Source: Actinomycetota bacterium
GTDB taxonomy: Bacteria > Actinomycetota > Geothermincolia > Geothermincolales > RBG-13-55-18
Reading direction: 5' to 3'
Length of the DNA stretch: 64,000 nucleotides
Assembly (NCBI GenBank): GCA_030019255.1
Contig: JASEFK010000013.1
Location: 1-64,000, forward strand
Made by a program: the position numbers and the translations under genes. Within the stretch, counting starts at the first letter, position 1; each line of letters starts with the position of its first letter. Positions 8,297 through 16,921 of this stretch are shown in pieces. The notes under the pieces are model-generated. The model did no database searches. It was not told where the DNA came from and saw only the letters and a list, made by a program, of their open reading frames with translations.

Positions 8297-8953
8297 AGCC
8301 CCGCGTCACGCTCAATCTCTTTCCGCCCGCAGGGTCTCCCCTACTTCCTCTTCCTCCCATCCGACCTGGATGACAGGTTTGTCTCCCTGCTCTTTCCGAC
8401 CTCGAAAACGCCCGTCGAGACGATACCCCGTACCTCTCCCCCATCGGTTCCCTTCCCGACTACTACCTGTAACCAGCGCCCGCGAAAGACTCCTTGAGTT
8501 TCTTGCATTGGGCCAACCGGCAACGGCCTGCAGCCGGGGAGTTTGGATTTCCCGCAAGGCAGGAGGCCTTACGGCCACGCCGGCCGTGCAGGACCGCCCA
8601 AAATAAGGTTGCGGGCAGCATAACCCATTCACGCACCCCCGGCACCGGGTTCACGTTTCAATCGATCCATGCCGCCCCAGGATTCCAGGCCATCGCCCGG
8701 CACGAAAAACCTGGCAGGCTTTCAGGTGCAATGCTGACCACGGGTTCGGACATGTGTTAAGAATAATGGTGATTGATTATGGTGATTGAGGGTTGAGGGG
8801 AAGGACAACCTTGAGCCTGAAGGCGAGGTTGGGCATGAAAGTGGGGAGCCACGGGCCGGAAAGCGGGCCTCTAGGCTCCGACCTCTCCTTGATGGGAATG
8901 ATTACCAGGCAGGACAGCGAAAAGGCCCGGGTTGACGAAGAGGGGGAAACGGC
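8297..8953. other. Non-coding stretch before the methyltransferase
   Basis: More than 600 bp without a supported gene. It includes a short direct repeat ATGGTGATTGA at about 8766 and 8779. The GAGGGGGAA ribosome binding site of the methyltransferase lies at the right edge. No RNA gene recognised. Confidence 0.4.
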
Positions 8954-9766
8954 TTGACCGAAAGGACGACTTCCTACCTGTGGGACGCGGAGGACTACCG
9001 CCACTTCTCCTCCCAGCAGAAGAAGTGGGGCCGGGAGTTGATGGACAAGCTGCGCCTCCGGGGAGACGAACACATCCTCGACCTGGGGTGCGGTGACGGC
9101 ATGCTGGCCGCGGAGCTGGCGGAACGGGTTCCCCGCGGCTCGGTCCTGGGGGTGGACATATCCCCGGAGATGATCAACCATGCCTGCCGTTCCTATCCGC
9201 CCAGCCGCTATCCCAACCTTGCCTGGGAGGTGGCGGACGCCTCCCGTCTCGACTTCTACGAGCGCTTCGATATCGTCTTCTCCAACGCCGTGCTCCACTG
9301 GGTCCGGGACCAGTCGGCGGCCCTGCGGGGAATCGCCCGGGCGCTCAAGACGGGCGGTATCCTGCTGGCGCAGATGGCCGGGCGAGGCAACGCCGCCGAG
9401 GTGGCACGCGTGCTGGTCTCCCTGATGGCGAGCGAGAGATGGTCCACGTATTTCCATGACATGGAAATTCCCTATCTTTTTCTCCACCCCGAGGAATACG
9501 TGCCCCTCCTGGAGGAAGCGGGCCTGGACCCGGTGCGCGTGGAGCTCATGGAAAAGGACATGGTCCACCGGGGAAAGGAGGGGATGGCGGGGTGGATACG
9601 GAGTACCTGGCTGCCCTTCACCCAGCGCATCCCGGAGGAGCGGAGGGAGGAATTCATATCCGAGCTCGTAGATGGTTACCTGCGTGACTTCCCCCCCGAC
9701 GAAGAAGGCCTGGTCCACGTGCAGGCGATCCGTCTGGAAGTGGAGGCCCGAAAACCGCCGCGTTAA
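8954..9766 (+). CDS. Class I SAM-dependent methyltransferase (trans-aconitate methyltransferase-like)
   Basis: A 270-residue Rossmann-fold methyltransferase. Motif I is ILDLGCGDGMLAAELAE (about 36-52), followed by VLGVDISPEMI (acidic residue that holds the SAM ribose), VADASRLDF and the post-I segment FDIVFSNAVLHWVRDQ (about 98-113), typical of Methyltransf_11/25 domains and of Tam-type trans-aconitate enzymes. The helical C-terminal half (WIRSTWLPFTQRIPEERREEF) also resembles Tam. A TTG start follows GAGGGGGAA. It is monocistronic and ends 22 bp from the convergent TauE gene. Substrate unproven. Confidence 0.82.
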   Translation: MTERTTSYLWDAEDYRHFSSQQKKWGRELMDKLRLRGDEHILDLGCGDGMLAAELAERVPRGSVLGVDISPEMINHACRSYPPSRYPNLAWEVADASRLDFYERFDIVFSNAVLHWVRDQSAALRGIARALKTGGILLAQMAGRGNAAEVARVLVSLMASERWSTYFHDMEIPYLFLHPEEYVPLLEEAGLDPVRVELMEKDMVHRGKEGMAGWIRSTWLPFTQRIPEERREEFISELVDGYLRDFPPDEEGLVHVQAIRLEVEARKPPR

Positions 9767-9788
9767 GCCTAAGCTCCGCACCCGCCGC

Positions 9789-10532
9789 TCACAGGGCCTG
9801 GACCAGTATCACCACCCCCACCACGACCATCACCGCGGTGAAGAGGAGCCTCACGGTCCGGGACTCCAGCCGTCGGCTCATGAACCTGGCTCCCAGCTGG
9901 GAGGCGACCAGGGCGGAGGGGAGGGCCGCAGCCAGGACTATCCCCTCCACGGACATTCCAAAGGCGTGCACCAGGAAGGCCACCAGGCAGCCGGCGGCCA
10001 CAATGAAGGGGGCGGTACCCGCCGCCTCCCGAGCGTCGAGGCCCATGAGCACCAGGACAGCCATGGTGAAAGGGCCCCCGTCGCGGGCGATGAAGCCGAT
10101 CATGAACCCGATCCCCAATCCCACCAGGAGCCCGGTTAAAACTTCCTTTCTCCGGGAAAGCCCTTCCCCGGCCAGGCTCCGGCCCCTGAGGACCAGCAGT
10201 CCCACCAGGATGTTCACCACGGCGAAGGCGATCATGAGGGTCCGGGAGGAAGTGGGTCGCGCCAGCAGGGCGCCCAGCGGGCTTCCAAGGAGAACGGCCA
10301 GGGCGAAGGGCCAGCCGGTGCTCAGGCGCACCAGTCCCCTCCGGTAATAGACTAGGCCGGCCGAGAAACAGGTAACCGAGGCGACCAGGAGACCGAGGGG
10401 GATGGCCCCGGCCTTGAAATCCAGGCCCAGCCAGAAAAGGATGGGTACCAGTATCTGGGAACCTCCCGCCCCCATCATGGAGAAGACGAAGGATACCGCG
10501 AAAACGGCAAGGGAGATGGTGGCGGCTTGCAT
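9789..10532 (-). CDS. TauE/SafE-family anion permease
   Basis: A 247-residue polytopic inner-membrane protein with about eight predicted helices. The N-terminal half begins FAVSFVFSMMGAGGSQILVP, matching the TauE GxGGG-type signature, and the repeat half contains GIGFMIGFIARDGGPFTMAV, the second inverted copy. The family exports or imports small anions such as sulfite, sulfonates and organic sulfur compounds. It starts 10 bp after the stop of an alkylsulfatase-like MBL hydrolase and is surely in the same operon, so export of sulfate, sulfite or a related product of that enzyme is a reasonable inference. Confidence 0.85.
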   Translation of the reverse strand: MQAATISLAVFAVSFVFSMMGAGGSQILVPILFWLGLDFKAGAIPLGLLVASVTCFSAGLVYYRRGLVRLSTGWPFALAVLLGSPLGALLARPTSSRTLMIAFAVVNILVGLLVLRGRSLAGEGLSRRKEVLTGLLVGLGIGFMIGFIARDGGPFTMAVLVLMGLDAREAAGTAPFIVAAGCLVAFLVHAFGMSVEGIVLAAALPSALVASQLGARFMSRRLESRTVRLLFTAVMVVVGVVILVQAL

Positions 10533-10542
10533 GCCTTAACCC

Positions 10543-11799
10543 TCAATCCTCTCCGCCCGCTTCCGGGGCTTCCAGCCTTTTCCTCAATTCCCTGGCGCCG
10601 GCCAGGAAAATGTTCCTGGCGATGAGGCTCCTTTCCTCCCCGGCCATCCTCTCCAGGATGCGGACCTTCGCCTTCATCGCCTCACGCCTCCCGTCCCCTC
10701 CGCCCGCCAGGATGAAGTCCAGGAGGTGAAGGGAGAGCTGCAGGTCGCCCCTCTCCTCGAGCTCTTTCGCCCTTGCCAGCACCCTCTCCCCTCCGCCCGC
10801 CAGGGCCAGTACCTCCCGGGCTATCTCCGCCTCGGCGGCGGGAAAGAGGTGGGAGGGGTTGCCGTCATACCAACCGTGATACTCCCGGAGCAGGGCCTGA
10901 ATCACGAAGTAGGGATGGCCGTAGATGGGGGCCAGGTACGGGCTGCCGGCATATTCTTCCGGCCAGGTGAAGGAATGCAGTATCTCCTCCGGCCACAACC
11001 CCTGGTTGAGCATGTCCACTACCTGTTGGTCCAGGTGCTTCAGGGCCCCGGAAACCTCGAGGCAGGCCTCCTTCACAGCCTCCTCGCCCGCCAGGGGGTT
11101 ACCGTGACCCGGGAGCATGACCTCCGGTGAACGTTCCGCCACCTGCTCCAGGGCCATCGCCCATTCCAGGGCATACCTCTGGACCTTGAAGGGGTTCCCC
11201 ACGTTGGGGCAGGACCAGACCCAGAAATCGGAGACGCAGGCCACCCTTCTTTCCGGGATCCATAACCACAAGTGATCGTCCGTCTCGCCCCGCGCATGGC
11301 GCAGCTTCAAGGTTATCTCCCCGAAACGGATGGTCGTCTCGTCCCGCACCGTCTCGTCCGGATACACGTATTCCCACGGGAAGGCGGGGATGCCTTCTGG
11401 GATATCGAACTGCATGCGGTTGATGCGCTCGTGGTAGGGGAGCATCCTCCGGTAGCGGTCGAACCGTCGGGGCAGGGCCTCGTGAGCGATGACGTGGGGG
11501 CGTGGATGTCCCCTTTCCTCAGCGTCCCGCAGCAGGAAAGGAGTTCCGAAGGCGTGATCGGCGTGCCCGTGCCCGTAGATGATGTAGAGCACCGGCTTGT
11601 CGGTTAGGCGGCGCAATTCCTCCACGATCCGCGGGCCGTGGAAGGGCAAGCCCACGTCGAAGAGGGCGATGCCTTCCCCCGACTCCACGATGCACACGTT
11701 GGCCCATAGGCGAAGCATGTGGATGCCCTCTGCGACCTGGATCATCTCCGCCTCGCCCGAGAAGAGCGGGCTGCTCCCCAAGGAAGTGTTTTCGCTCAT
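10543..11799 (-). CDS. Metallo-beta-lactamase-fold hydrolase, alkylsulfatase-like
   Basis: A 418-residue zinc hydrolase. The MBL domain (about 20-260) shows GIALFDVGLPFHG, the HGHADHAFG zinc motif near residue 84, and the later metal ligands in HARGETDDH, SDFWVW and MLPGHGNPL. After it comes a helical region with EYHGWYDGNPSHLFP, the signature of the alkylsulfatase dimerisation domain, and a C-terminal TPR-like helical region. Members cleave primary alkyl sulfates or related esters. A start further upstream at 11889 is possible, but GGGGAGGGG sits 7 nt before the ATG at 11799. First gene of an operon with the TauE permease. The SCP2-like C-terminal domain of SdsA-type enzymes is absent. Confidence 0.78.
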   Translation of the reverse strand: MSENTSLGSSPLFSGEAEMIQVAEGIHMLRLWANVCIVESGEGIALFDVGLPFHGPRIVEELRRLTDKPVLYIIYGHGHADHAFGTPFLLRDAEERGHPRPHVIAHEALPRRFDRYRRMLPYHERINRMQFDIPEGIPAFPWEYVYPDETVRDETTIRFGEITLKLRHARGETDDHLWLWIPERRVACVSDFWVWSCPNVGNPFKVQRYALEWAMALEQVAERSPEVMLPGHGNPLAGEEAVKEACLEVSGALKHLDQQVVDMLNQGLWPEEILHSFTWPEEYAGSPYLAPIYGHPYFVIQALLREYHGWYDGNPSHLFPAAEAEIAREVLALAGGGERVLARAKELEERGDLQLSLHLLDFILAGGGDGRREAMKAKVRILERMAGEERSLIARNIFLAGARELRKRLEAPEAGGED

Positions 11800-12098
11800 A
11801 TCCGGCCCCTCCCCCGATCCGGTCATCCTAAGCCTTGCCCATACCGCCCAGCTCCGGAACGGAAAATTGGAAACCGGTTCTTGTCTCATTTTGCCCCATT
11901 ATAGAACAAGCTCCTTTCTCTTGCATGCCCGGTTGCCCGCGCGCCTCCTCGCCGGCGCCGAGTAAGCCGTAGCCGGGGTGTCCCTTGGCCCCGTCCAGAA
12001 GGTTGTAGCAGGGCGCCCAGGGGTGGAGCCTGCTTTTCCCGCCTGTGGTTAAATAGGGCTATGCCCATCGGGAATGGAATAGAAAGGAGAGGCTTGGA

Positions 12099-12854
12099 AT
12101 GTCCATGGAGCTCGAGAACAAGGTTTCCGGCTGGCTGGAGGAAAGGGTGGACGCCTTCGGCTTCGCTCCCGTGGAGCGCTTCGGCGAAGCTCCGGGAGAG
12201 CATCATCCTTCCAGGATTTGCCGGGACGCGGCCACGGTCATCGTTTACGGGGTGACCGTGCCCCGCACGGTCCTCACTTCCCCTGGTTATACCCTCCACC
12301 TCTTGCAGAGGGCTTATCACACCTCCTATTCCTACCTGGACCAGGTGGGACTGGCCCTCTCCCGCCTCCTGGAAGAGCTGGGGCACCCCGCGGTGGTCAT
12401 CCCCGCCTACGCTCCCCTGGTCTTCCACGGCCTGGAGCCATGGGGACTCGTTTCCCTGAAACATGCCGCTGTCCAGGCCGGCCTGGGGTCCTTCGGCAGG
12501 AGCGGCATGGTCTACCATCCCCGCTTCGGCTCCCTTCTGCGGCTGGGGGCCGTGGTTACCGCCGCCTCCCTTCCCGGGAGCCCGGAAAAAGGGGAGGAAC
12601 CCTGCCCGCCCGGCTGCAATGCCTGCCGGGAAAGGTGCCCGGCCGGCGCTTACGCCGTCGGATCCTTTCAGAAAATGGCATGCCTAGGCTATTCCGTCAA
12701 ACACGGGATATACCGTCACGTGCTCACCGACGATTACGGCCGGGAGAACTTCGAGATGGTGGTCAACACCACCGGCTATAATTACTGGCTCAGCTGCACG
12801 GAATGCCAGAGGGTCTGCCCGCTGAACGCCGGGAAGGCACCGGTCCCCGGATGA
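12099..12854 (+). CDS. QueG-like double 4Fe-4S protein
   Basis: A 251-residue iron-sulfur protein related to the Fe-S half of epoxyqueuosine reductase and reductive-dehalogenase-like proteins. Residues 1-160 hold the globular portion with LKHAAVQAGLGSFGRSGMVY, the family motif that precedes the clusters. Two 4Fe-4S sets follow: CPPGCNACRERCPAGAY (about 167-183) and CTECQRVCPLN (about 236-246), with one extra Cys in ACLGYSV. It lacks the N-terminal cobalamin-binding portion of true QueG, so it is probably an electron-transfer or corrinoid-activating partner. It is followed after 15 bp by a B12-binding radical SAM gene on the same strand, suggesting a shared job. Confidence 0.75.
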   Translation: MSMELENKVSGWLEERVDAFGFAPVERFGEAPGEHHPSRICRDAATVIVYGVTVPRTVLTSPGYTLHLLQRAYHTSYSYLDQVGLALSRLLEELGHPAVVIPAYAPLVFHGLEPWGLVSLKHAAVQAGLGSFGRSGMVYHPRFGSLLRLGAVVTAASLPGSPEKGEEPCPPGCNACRERCPAGAYAVGSFQKMACLGYSVKHGIYRHVLTDDYGRENFEMVVNTTGYNYWLSCTECQRVCPLNAGKAPVPG

Positions 12855-12869
12855 GGAGGTGCTCTCACC

Positions 12870-14168
12870 TTGCGGGTCCTGCTCATAAGCGAGAACCGCT
12901 GCCGGGAAAACCTTGTGCCTTTCCCGTTGGGCATAGCCTGCATCGCTTCCGCGGTCCAGCTGGCCGGGCATGAAGTGTCGTGCCTGGACCTCATGTTCTC
13001 GGCCGACCCGGTGAAAGAGACCCTGGAACGGATAAGGGATTTCCACCCGGAATGCATCGGGCTCTCCATCCGCAACATCGACAACCAGGACATGTTCGCC
13101 TCCGAGTTTTACCTGCCGCCCTTGCGGGAGCTGGTCCAGGCCATGCGGGAGGTGACGGATGCCCCGGTGGTGCTGGGCGGCGCCGGATTTTCCATCTTTC
13201 CCCTGGAATGCCTGGAATACCTGGACCTGGAAATGGGAGTGGTAAGGGAGGGAGAATGTACCTTCGTGAACCTTCTCGAGTGCCTGGAAAACGGGACCAG
13301 CTTCGATTCCCTTCCCGGCCTGGCCGTCCGGCGCGGTGGCCGCGGGTGGGTAAACCCGCCGGCATTTCGCCATCCGCCCGGCTCCTTTGCTCTTCCAGAG
13401 CGGAAATTATTCGATGTCCGCCGGTATGACTGGATTCCGGGAAGGACCCCGGCCTACACCGCCAACCTCCAGGCCCGCCGGGGATGCCACCTGCGCTGCA
13501 TCTATTGCACCAACCCGACGATCGAGGGGCGGTTGGTGCGCGTCCGCCCGCCCTCGAAAGTGGCCGACGAGCTGTCCTCCCTGGAGGCGGATTACGGCAT
13601 CCGCTTCGCTGTCTTCACCGACTCCCTTTTCAACCATCCCCGCGATTACACGTTAGAGCTCTGCCGGGAAATCGCGGCCCGAAGGACCAGCGTAAGCTGG
13701 TGGTGCACCTTCAACCCCCTGTTCTATGACCCGGAAATCATGGAAGCCCTGAGGGCGGCGGGATGCGTGGGGATGAGCATCGGCAACGAGAGCGGCTCGG
13801 AGGACATCCTGGCCTCACTCAGGAAGGATTTCACCCGCGAGCACGTGGTACGATCGGTATCCCTGGCCAAGGAACTGGGATTCCGCACCAACTGTTTCCT
13901 CCTCCTGGGAGGACCTGGAGAAAACGAGCGTACGGTCCGGGAAAGCCTGGAACTCATGCTGGAACTCGCTCCCACCCAGGTGACGGTCACGGTGGGGATC
14001 CGCATCTACCCCGGGTGCGAGATGGAAGGCATCGCCCTCCGGGCCGGCATGATAGAGCAAGGTCAGAACCTTCTCTACCCGGCTTTCTACCTGGATCCCG
14101 AGGTGGCCTCCTGGCTCCATCCCTACATGCGCGATTTCTGTGACCGGCACCCGGGGTGGGTGCTGTAG
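12870..14168 (+). CDS. B12-binding-domain radical SAM protein
   Basis: A 432-residue class B-like radical SAM enzyme. The N-terminal cobalamin-type Rossmann domain (about 1-150) opens with VLLISENRC, FPLGIACIASAVQLAGHEV and LGGAGFSIFPLECLEYL. The radical SAM barrel begins with RGCHLRCIYCTNP (CxxxCxxC cluster, about 198-210), then GNESGSEDIL and LLLGGPGENERT, typical of Elp3/MiaB-like barrels. It ends with a short C-terminal extension. A TTG start follows GAGGAGGTG by 8 nt. Such proteins perform methylations, ring contractions or C-C rearrangements; substrate unknown. The upstream QueG-like Fe-S protein is probably its operon partner. Confidence 0.85.
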   Translation: MRVLLISENRCRENLVPFPLGIACIASAVQLAGHEVSCLDLMFSADPVKETLERIRDFHPECIGLSIRNIDNQDMFASEFYLPPLRELVQAMREVTDAPVVLGGAGFSIFPLECLEYLDLEMGVVREGECTFVNLLECLENGTSFDSLPGLAVRRGGRGWVNPPAFRHPPGSFALPERKLFDVRRYDWIPGRTPAYTANLQARRGCHLRCIYCTNPTIEGRLVRVRPPSKVADELSSLEADYGIRFAVFTDSLFNHPRDYTLELCREIAARRTSVSWWCTFNPLFYDPEIMEALRAAGCVGMSIGNESGSEDILASLRKDFTREHVVRSVSLAKELGFRTNCFLLLGGPGENERTVRESLELMLELAPTQVTVTVGIRIYPGCEMEGIALRAGMIEQGQNLLYPAFYLDPEVASWLHPYMRDFCDRHPGWVL

Positions 14169-14473
14169 GCCCGGAACCTTTCGACCAGGTGGAACTTCCC
14201 AAGTTTCGCGATCGACCAGGACAACACGGAGTTTTTACGGGTTCGGCATCCTTCGATCACGCGCTGAGGCGGCTTTACCTCTCGACGTAACGCCTTTTCT
14301 CCAACAAGCAACCTGCACTAGCAACACTAACCAGTACTTCCGCCGACTTCGGTCGAGCCGGAGCAAGCGAGTAACGACTTCCAGCCGCAGCCAGGACGGT
14401 TCGTTGGTGCCCTCTACCGATCCGGATTGGTAAAATTGTGAAGGTCGGAAAGCCGGTTTCGGGAGGTGGGCGA
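14169..14473. other. Non-coding stretch
   Basis: About 300 bp without a supported gene between the radical SAM gene and yihY. Short GACCAGG and CGACTTC repetitions were seen but their spacing is irregular. The GGGAGGTG site for the next gene lies at the right edge. Confidence 0.4.
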
Positions 14474-15310
14474 TTGAATTTCAGGCCCCTCAAAGCCAGG
14501 TTGGATAGTGCCCGTGACCGCATTTCAGGATGGATGCGGGCCGGAATAGAGGTGTGGGCGGAATTCAACCGCCATGACGGGCTGCAGGCAGCGGCGGCCC
14601 TTTCCTTTTACGCCTTCCTTTCCATCTTTGCCATACTCATCCTGGGCATGGGAATCCTCGGGTTGGTCTTTCGGGGCAGACCGGACTTGGTGGGAAGAGC
14701 CCTTGACTACTTGGCCGGAAACCTTCCCGGGATTCGCGCGGTGGTCGAGGAGGCTATAGAAACCTCCATAAACAGGGGTACGGTTATCAGCCTGATCGGC
14801 ATCCTCGGCCTCCTTTATACCAGCACCAAGGTCACCGACTCCCTGCAGGTGTGGATGAACCGCCTGTGGGAGAGGGAAAAGCCAAAGTGGCCGCGGAAGA
14901 AGGCCAAGAGCCTGGTCATCCTGGCGGTGTTCGGATCGGCGATCCTGGCCGGTTTCGGTGCCCACTACCTGGCCACGCTGGCCACCGGATGGAGCGCCGT
15001 CCTTGAGATCCTCTTGCTCCTGGCATCCTACATCCTGGCGACCTTCCTGCAGTTTGTGGCCCTCTGCTTCATCTACTCCTACGCGGTGGAAAAAGGCCCC
15101 GGCCTCCGGGAATCCTGGAAGGGCGCCCTTTTCTCCTCCCTGCTCCTCAATCCCCTCCAGCTCGCAATAACCTGGTATTATTCCAGCCTGGGGGACCTGG
15201 CCGTGGTTTACGGATCCCTGGCGGGCGTGGTCATAGCCATCCTGTCTTTCTATTACATGGCCGTTATCATATTGCTGGGAGCCACCTTAGTTAAAAGGGT
15301 CAGGTCTTGA
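14474..15310 (+). CDS. YihY/BrkB-family membrane protein
   Basis: A 278-residue inner-membrane protein with six predicted helices. It opens with a cytoplasmic segment and the family start AALSFYAFLSIFAILILG, then a periplasmic loop, GILGLLYTSTKVTDSLQVWMN (the YihY signature), and paired helices ending SFYYMAVIILLGATLVK. Function is not established for most members. TTG at 14474 is chosen because GGGAGGTG lies 6 nt upstream; a GTG at 14438 is the alternative. The last codons, AGG GTC AGG TCT TGA, lie within the dispersed repeat at 15297-15320, so the C-terminus RVRS and the stop come from that element. Confidence 0.85.
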   Translation: MNFRPLKARLDSARDRISGWMRAGIEVWAEFNRHDGLQAAAALSFYAFLSIFAILILGMGILGLVFRGRPDLVGRALDYLAGNLPGIRAVVEEAIETSINRGTVISLIGILGLLYTSTKVTDSLQVWMNRLWEREKPKWPRKKAKSLVILAVFGSAILAGFGAHYLATLATGWSAVLEILLLLASYILATFLQFVALCFIYSYAVEKGPGLRESWKGALFSSLLLNPLQLAITWYYSSLGDLAVVYGSLAGVVIAILSFYYMAVIILLGATLVKRVRS

Positions 15311-15418
15311 ATTTTGCATCCGGCTGCCGGGCGACCGAGACATTCCGGCGAGGATCTTCGCCCTTAAGGGTTGGTGCAGGGAAGTTGGGTTGAAGATGCA
15401 AAATTCAAGACCTGACCC
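15297..15418. mobile_element. Short terminal-inverted-repeat element (MITE/REP-pair type), full copy
   Basis: Perfect 24-bp inverted repeats at 15297-15320 and 15395-15418 bound a 122-bp element with no coding capacity. Their outer 20 nt are GGGTCAGGTCTTGAATTTTG and its complement. The left arm contains the stop codon of the YihY gene; the right arm ends 17 bp before the ATG of the M28 peptidase gene. The same terminal sequence recurs near 16640, 55990, 56087, 60608 and 61727. The transposase that moved it is not in the window; REP-associated tyrosine transposases are a candidate by analogy only. Confidence 0.85.
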
Positions 15419-15435
15419 CATGAAAGGAGGAGGGT

Positions 15436-16644
15436 ATGGGAGAGGCGGACCGCTACGCTGATTACATGTACGGCCTGGTAGACCGGGTGATGAGGGAGAT
15501 CGGGCCTCGCGAATCATGCAGCGAAGCGGAGAGGGAGCTGGGCCGGCTCTTCGCTCGGGAAGTGGAGGATGCTTGCCAGGAGGTGCGGTTCGAGGAATTC
15601 ACCTGCAGCCCCGGAGCCTTCCTGGGCTTCTTCCCCTTCCTGGTGGCCGGGTACCTGGCCGCACTGGTCCTATATTACGTGCTTCCTCCCCTGGCCCTCA
15701 TCATAGCCGCGGCTTGCGTGGGCATCCTGTTTTTCGAGGTGGTGCGCTACCGGGAACTCATCGACTTCCTTTTTCCCAGGAGGAAGGGAGAGAACGTGAT
15801 CGGCACCATTCCTCCCGAAGGGGAGGTCCGCCGGAGGTTTATCGTTTCCGCTCACCTGGACTCCGCCTACGAGTTCAAGGTGTGGTACTGGCTGAAGGGA
15901 CTGGCGGTTCCGGCCATGGCCTTGGCCTTCACCGGGCCCCTGGTCCTCCTGGCCGCCTCCCTGGCGCGTACCATCGCCGGCTCCACCGGGACACCGGATA
16001 CCACCGCTTTTCGGGTCCTCGGTTACGTATGCCTGGTCTTTACCCCCTTCATAGTGCCCTTCGCCTTCTTTCACACACGGGACGTGGTGCCCGGGGCCAT
16101 GGATAACATGGCCGGGATAAGCGTCCTCTGCGGCCTGGCGCGCTATCTCCAGGATGCCCGGGAAAGAGAAGGGTTCCGCCCTCGCCAGACGGAGGTCGTC
16201 CTTTTGGCCATGTCCGCGGAGGAGGCGGGCCTGCGGGGAGCCAAGCGCTACGCCGCCCGGCACAAGGACGAGCTTTTTTCCCTCCCCACCTACGCGATTT
16301 TCCTGGACGGTATCTACGACGAGAAATACCTGACCGCCTTCAGGCGCGAGCTGTGGTGCGGGGCGAAGATGGACCCCTACCTGGTGGACCTGGCCCAGGA
16401 GGCGGCGCGGGAGAACGGTTATCCCATGAAAGTGACAGTCATGCCCGTGGGAGCCACCGATGCCAGCGCTTTTGCCCGAGCGGGTATCCCTAGTATTTCC
16501 ATATGCTGCCAGGACACTTCCCGCCTGGTGCCCCATTACCACACCCGCTTGGATACCGTTGAGCGAGTCAGGCCGGAGTCCCTGGCCGTGACCCTCCAGG
16601 TGGTCGTCGACATGCTCAAGAAAATCGATGAGGCCAGGTCTTGA
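15436..16644 (+). CDS. Membrane-embedded M28-family metallopeptidase
   Basis: A 402-residue zinc aminopeptidase-like protein. Two helices lie near residues 52-100 (FFPFLVAGYLAALVLYYVLPPLALIIAAACVGILF). The M28 ligands then appear as SAHLDSAYE (about 137), GAMDNMAG (about 220), MSAEEAGLRG (about 256) and PHYHTRLDT (about 367). Unusually, two more hydrophobic segments (LAVPAMALAFTGPLVLLAAS and GYVCLVFTPFIVPFAF) are inserted between the first His-x-Asp and the bridging Asp. The GAGGAGGG site precedes ATG. The terminal residues ARS and the stop codon lie in another copy of the dispersed repeat (16635-16653). Likely role: peptide hydrolysis at the membrane; substrate unknown. Confidence 0.85.
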   Translation: MGEADRYADYMYGLVDRVMREIGPRESCSEAERELGRLFAREVEDACQEVRFEEFTCSPGAFLGFFPFLVAGYLAALVLYYVLPPLALIIAAACVGILFFEVVRYRELIDFLFPRRKGENVIGTIPPEGEVRRRFIVSAHLDSAYEFKVWYWLKGLAVPAMALAFTGPLVLLAASLARTIAGSTGTPDTTAFRVLGYVCLVFTPFIVPFAFFHTRDVVPGAMDNMAGISVLCGLARYLQDAREREGFRPRQTEVVLLAMSAEEAGLRGAKRYAARHKDELFSLPTYAIFLDGIYDEKYLTAFRRELWCGAKMDPYLVDLAQEAARENGYPMKVTVMPVGATDASAFARAGIPSISICCQDTSRLVPHYHTRLDTVERVRPESLAVTLQVVVDMLKKIDEARS

Positions 16645-16666
16645 ATTTTGATAGCCCTCAGGGTAT
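16635..16666 (+). repeat. Dispersed repeat end with adjacent hairpin
   Basis: CAGGTCTTGAATTTTG at 16635-16650 followed by the palindrome ATAGCCCTCAGGGTAT at 16651-16666. It supplies the stop codon of the M28 gene. No intact opposite end was found; a GGGGTCAGC at about 16708 might be its eroded partner, and a separate GGGGACAGATC sequence lies near 16685. Confidence 0.8.
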
Positions 16667-16921
16667 CGAATAACGAGCGCGGAGGGGACAGATCCTTATC
16701 CGAGGTATGGGGTCAGCAAGCGCGTCCAAGCCCGTGGAAATAAAAGACCCAGATCGCTCGCGGGATGCCTCACCGCTGACCGTAAAGGTCTCGATTCGCG
16801 AGGCATGGTGGTTGAAACCACGCTCCCCGGAGATGGAAACGGGCAAATTCCTCTTTTACCTTTTCCCGTGCCGAGAGTCTCATTCCCCACGCATCGGCGC
16901 GGACGTGGTGACTCCGGAACC

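Noticed and set aside
16685-16712. GGGGACAGATC and GGGGTCAGC as an intact second end of the repeat element after the M28 gene
   Set aside because: The match to the conserved 20-mer is limited to a few bases; an eroded end is possible but not supported.
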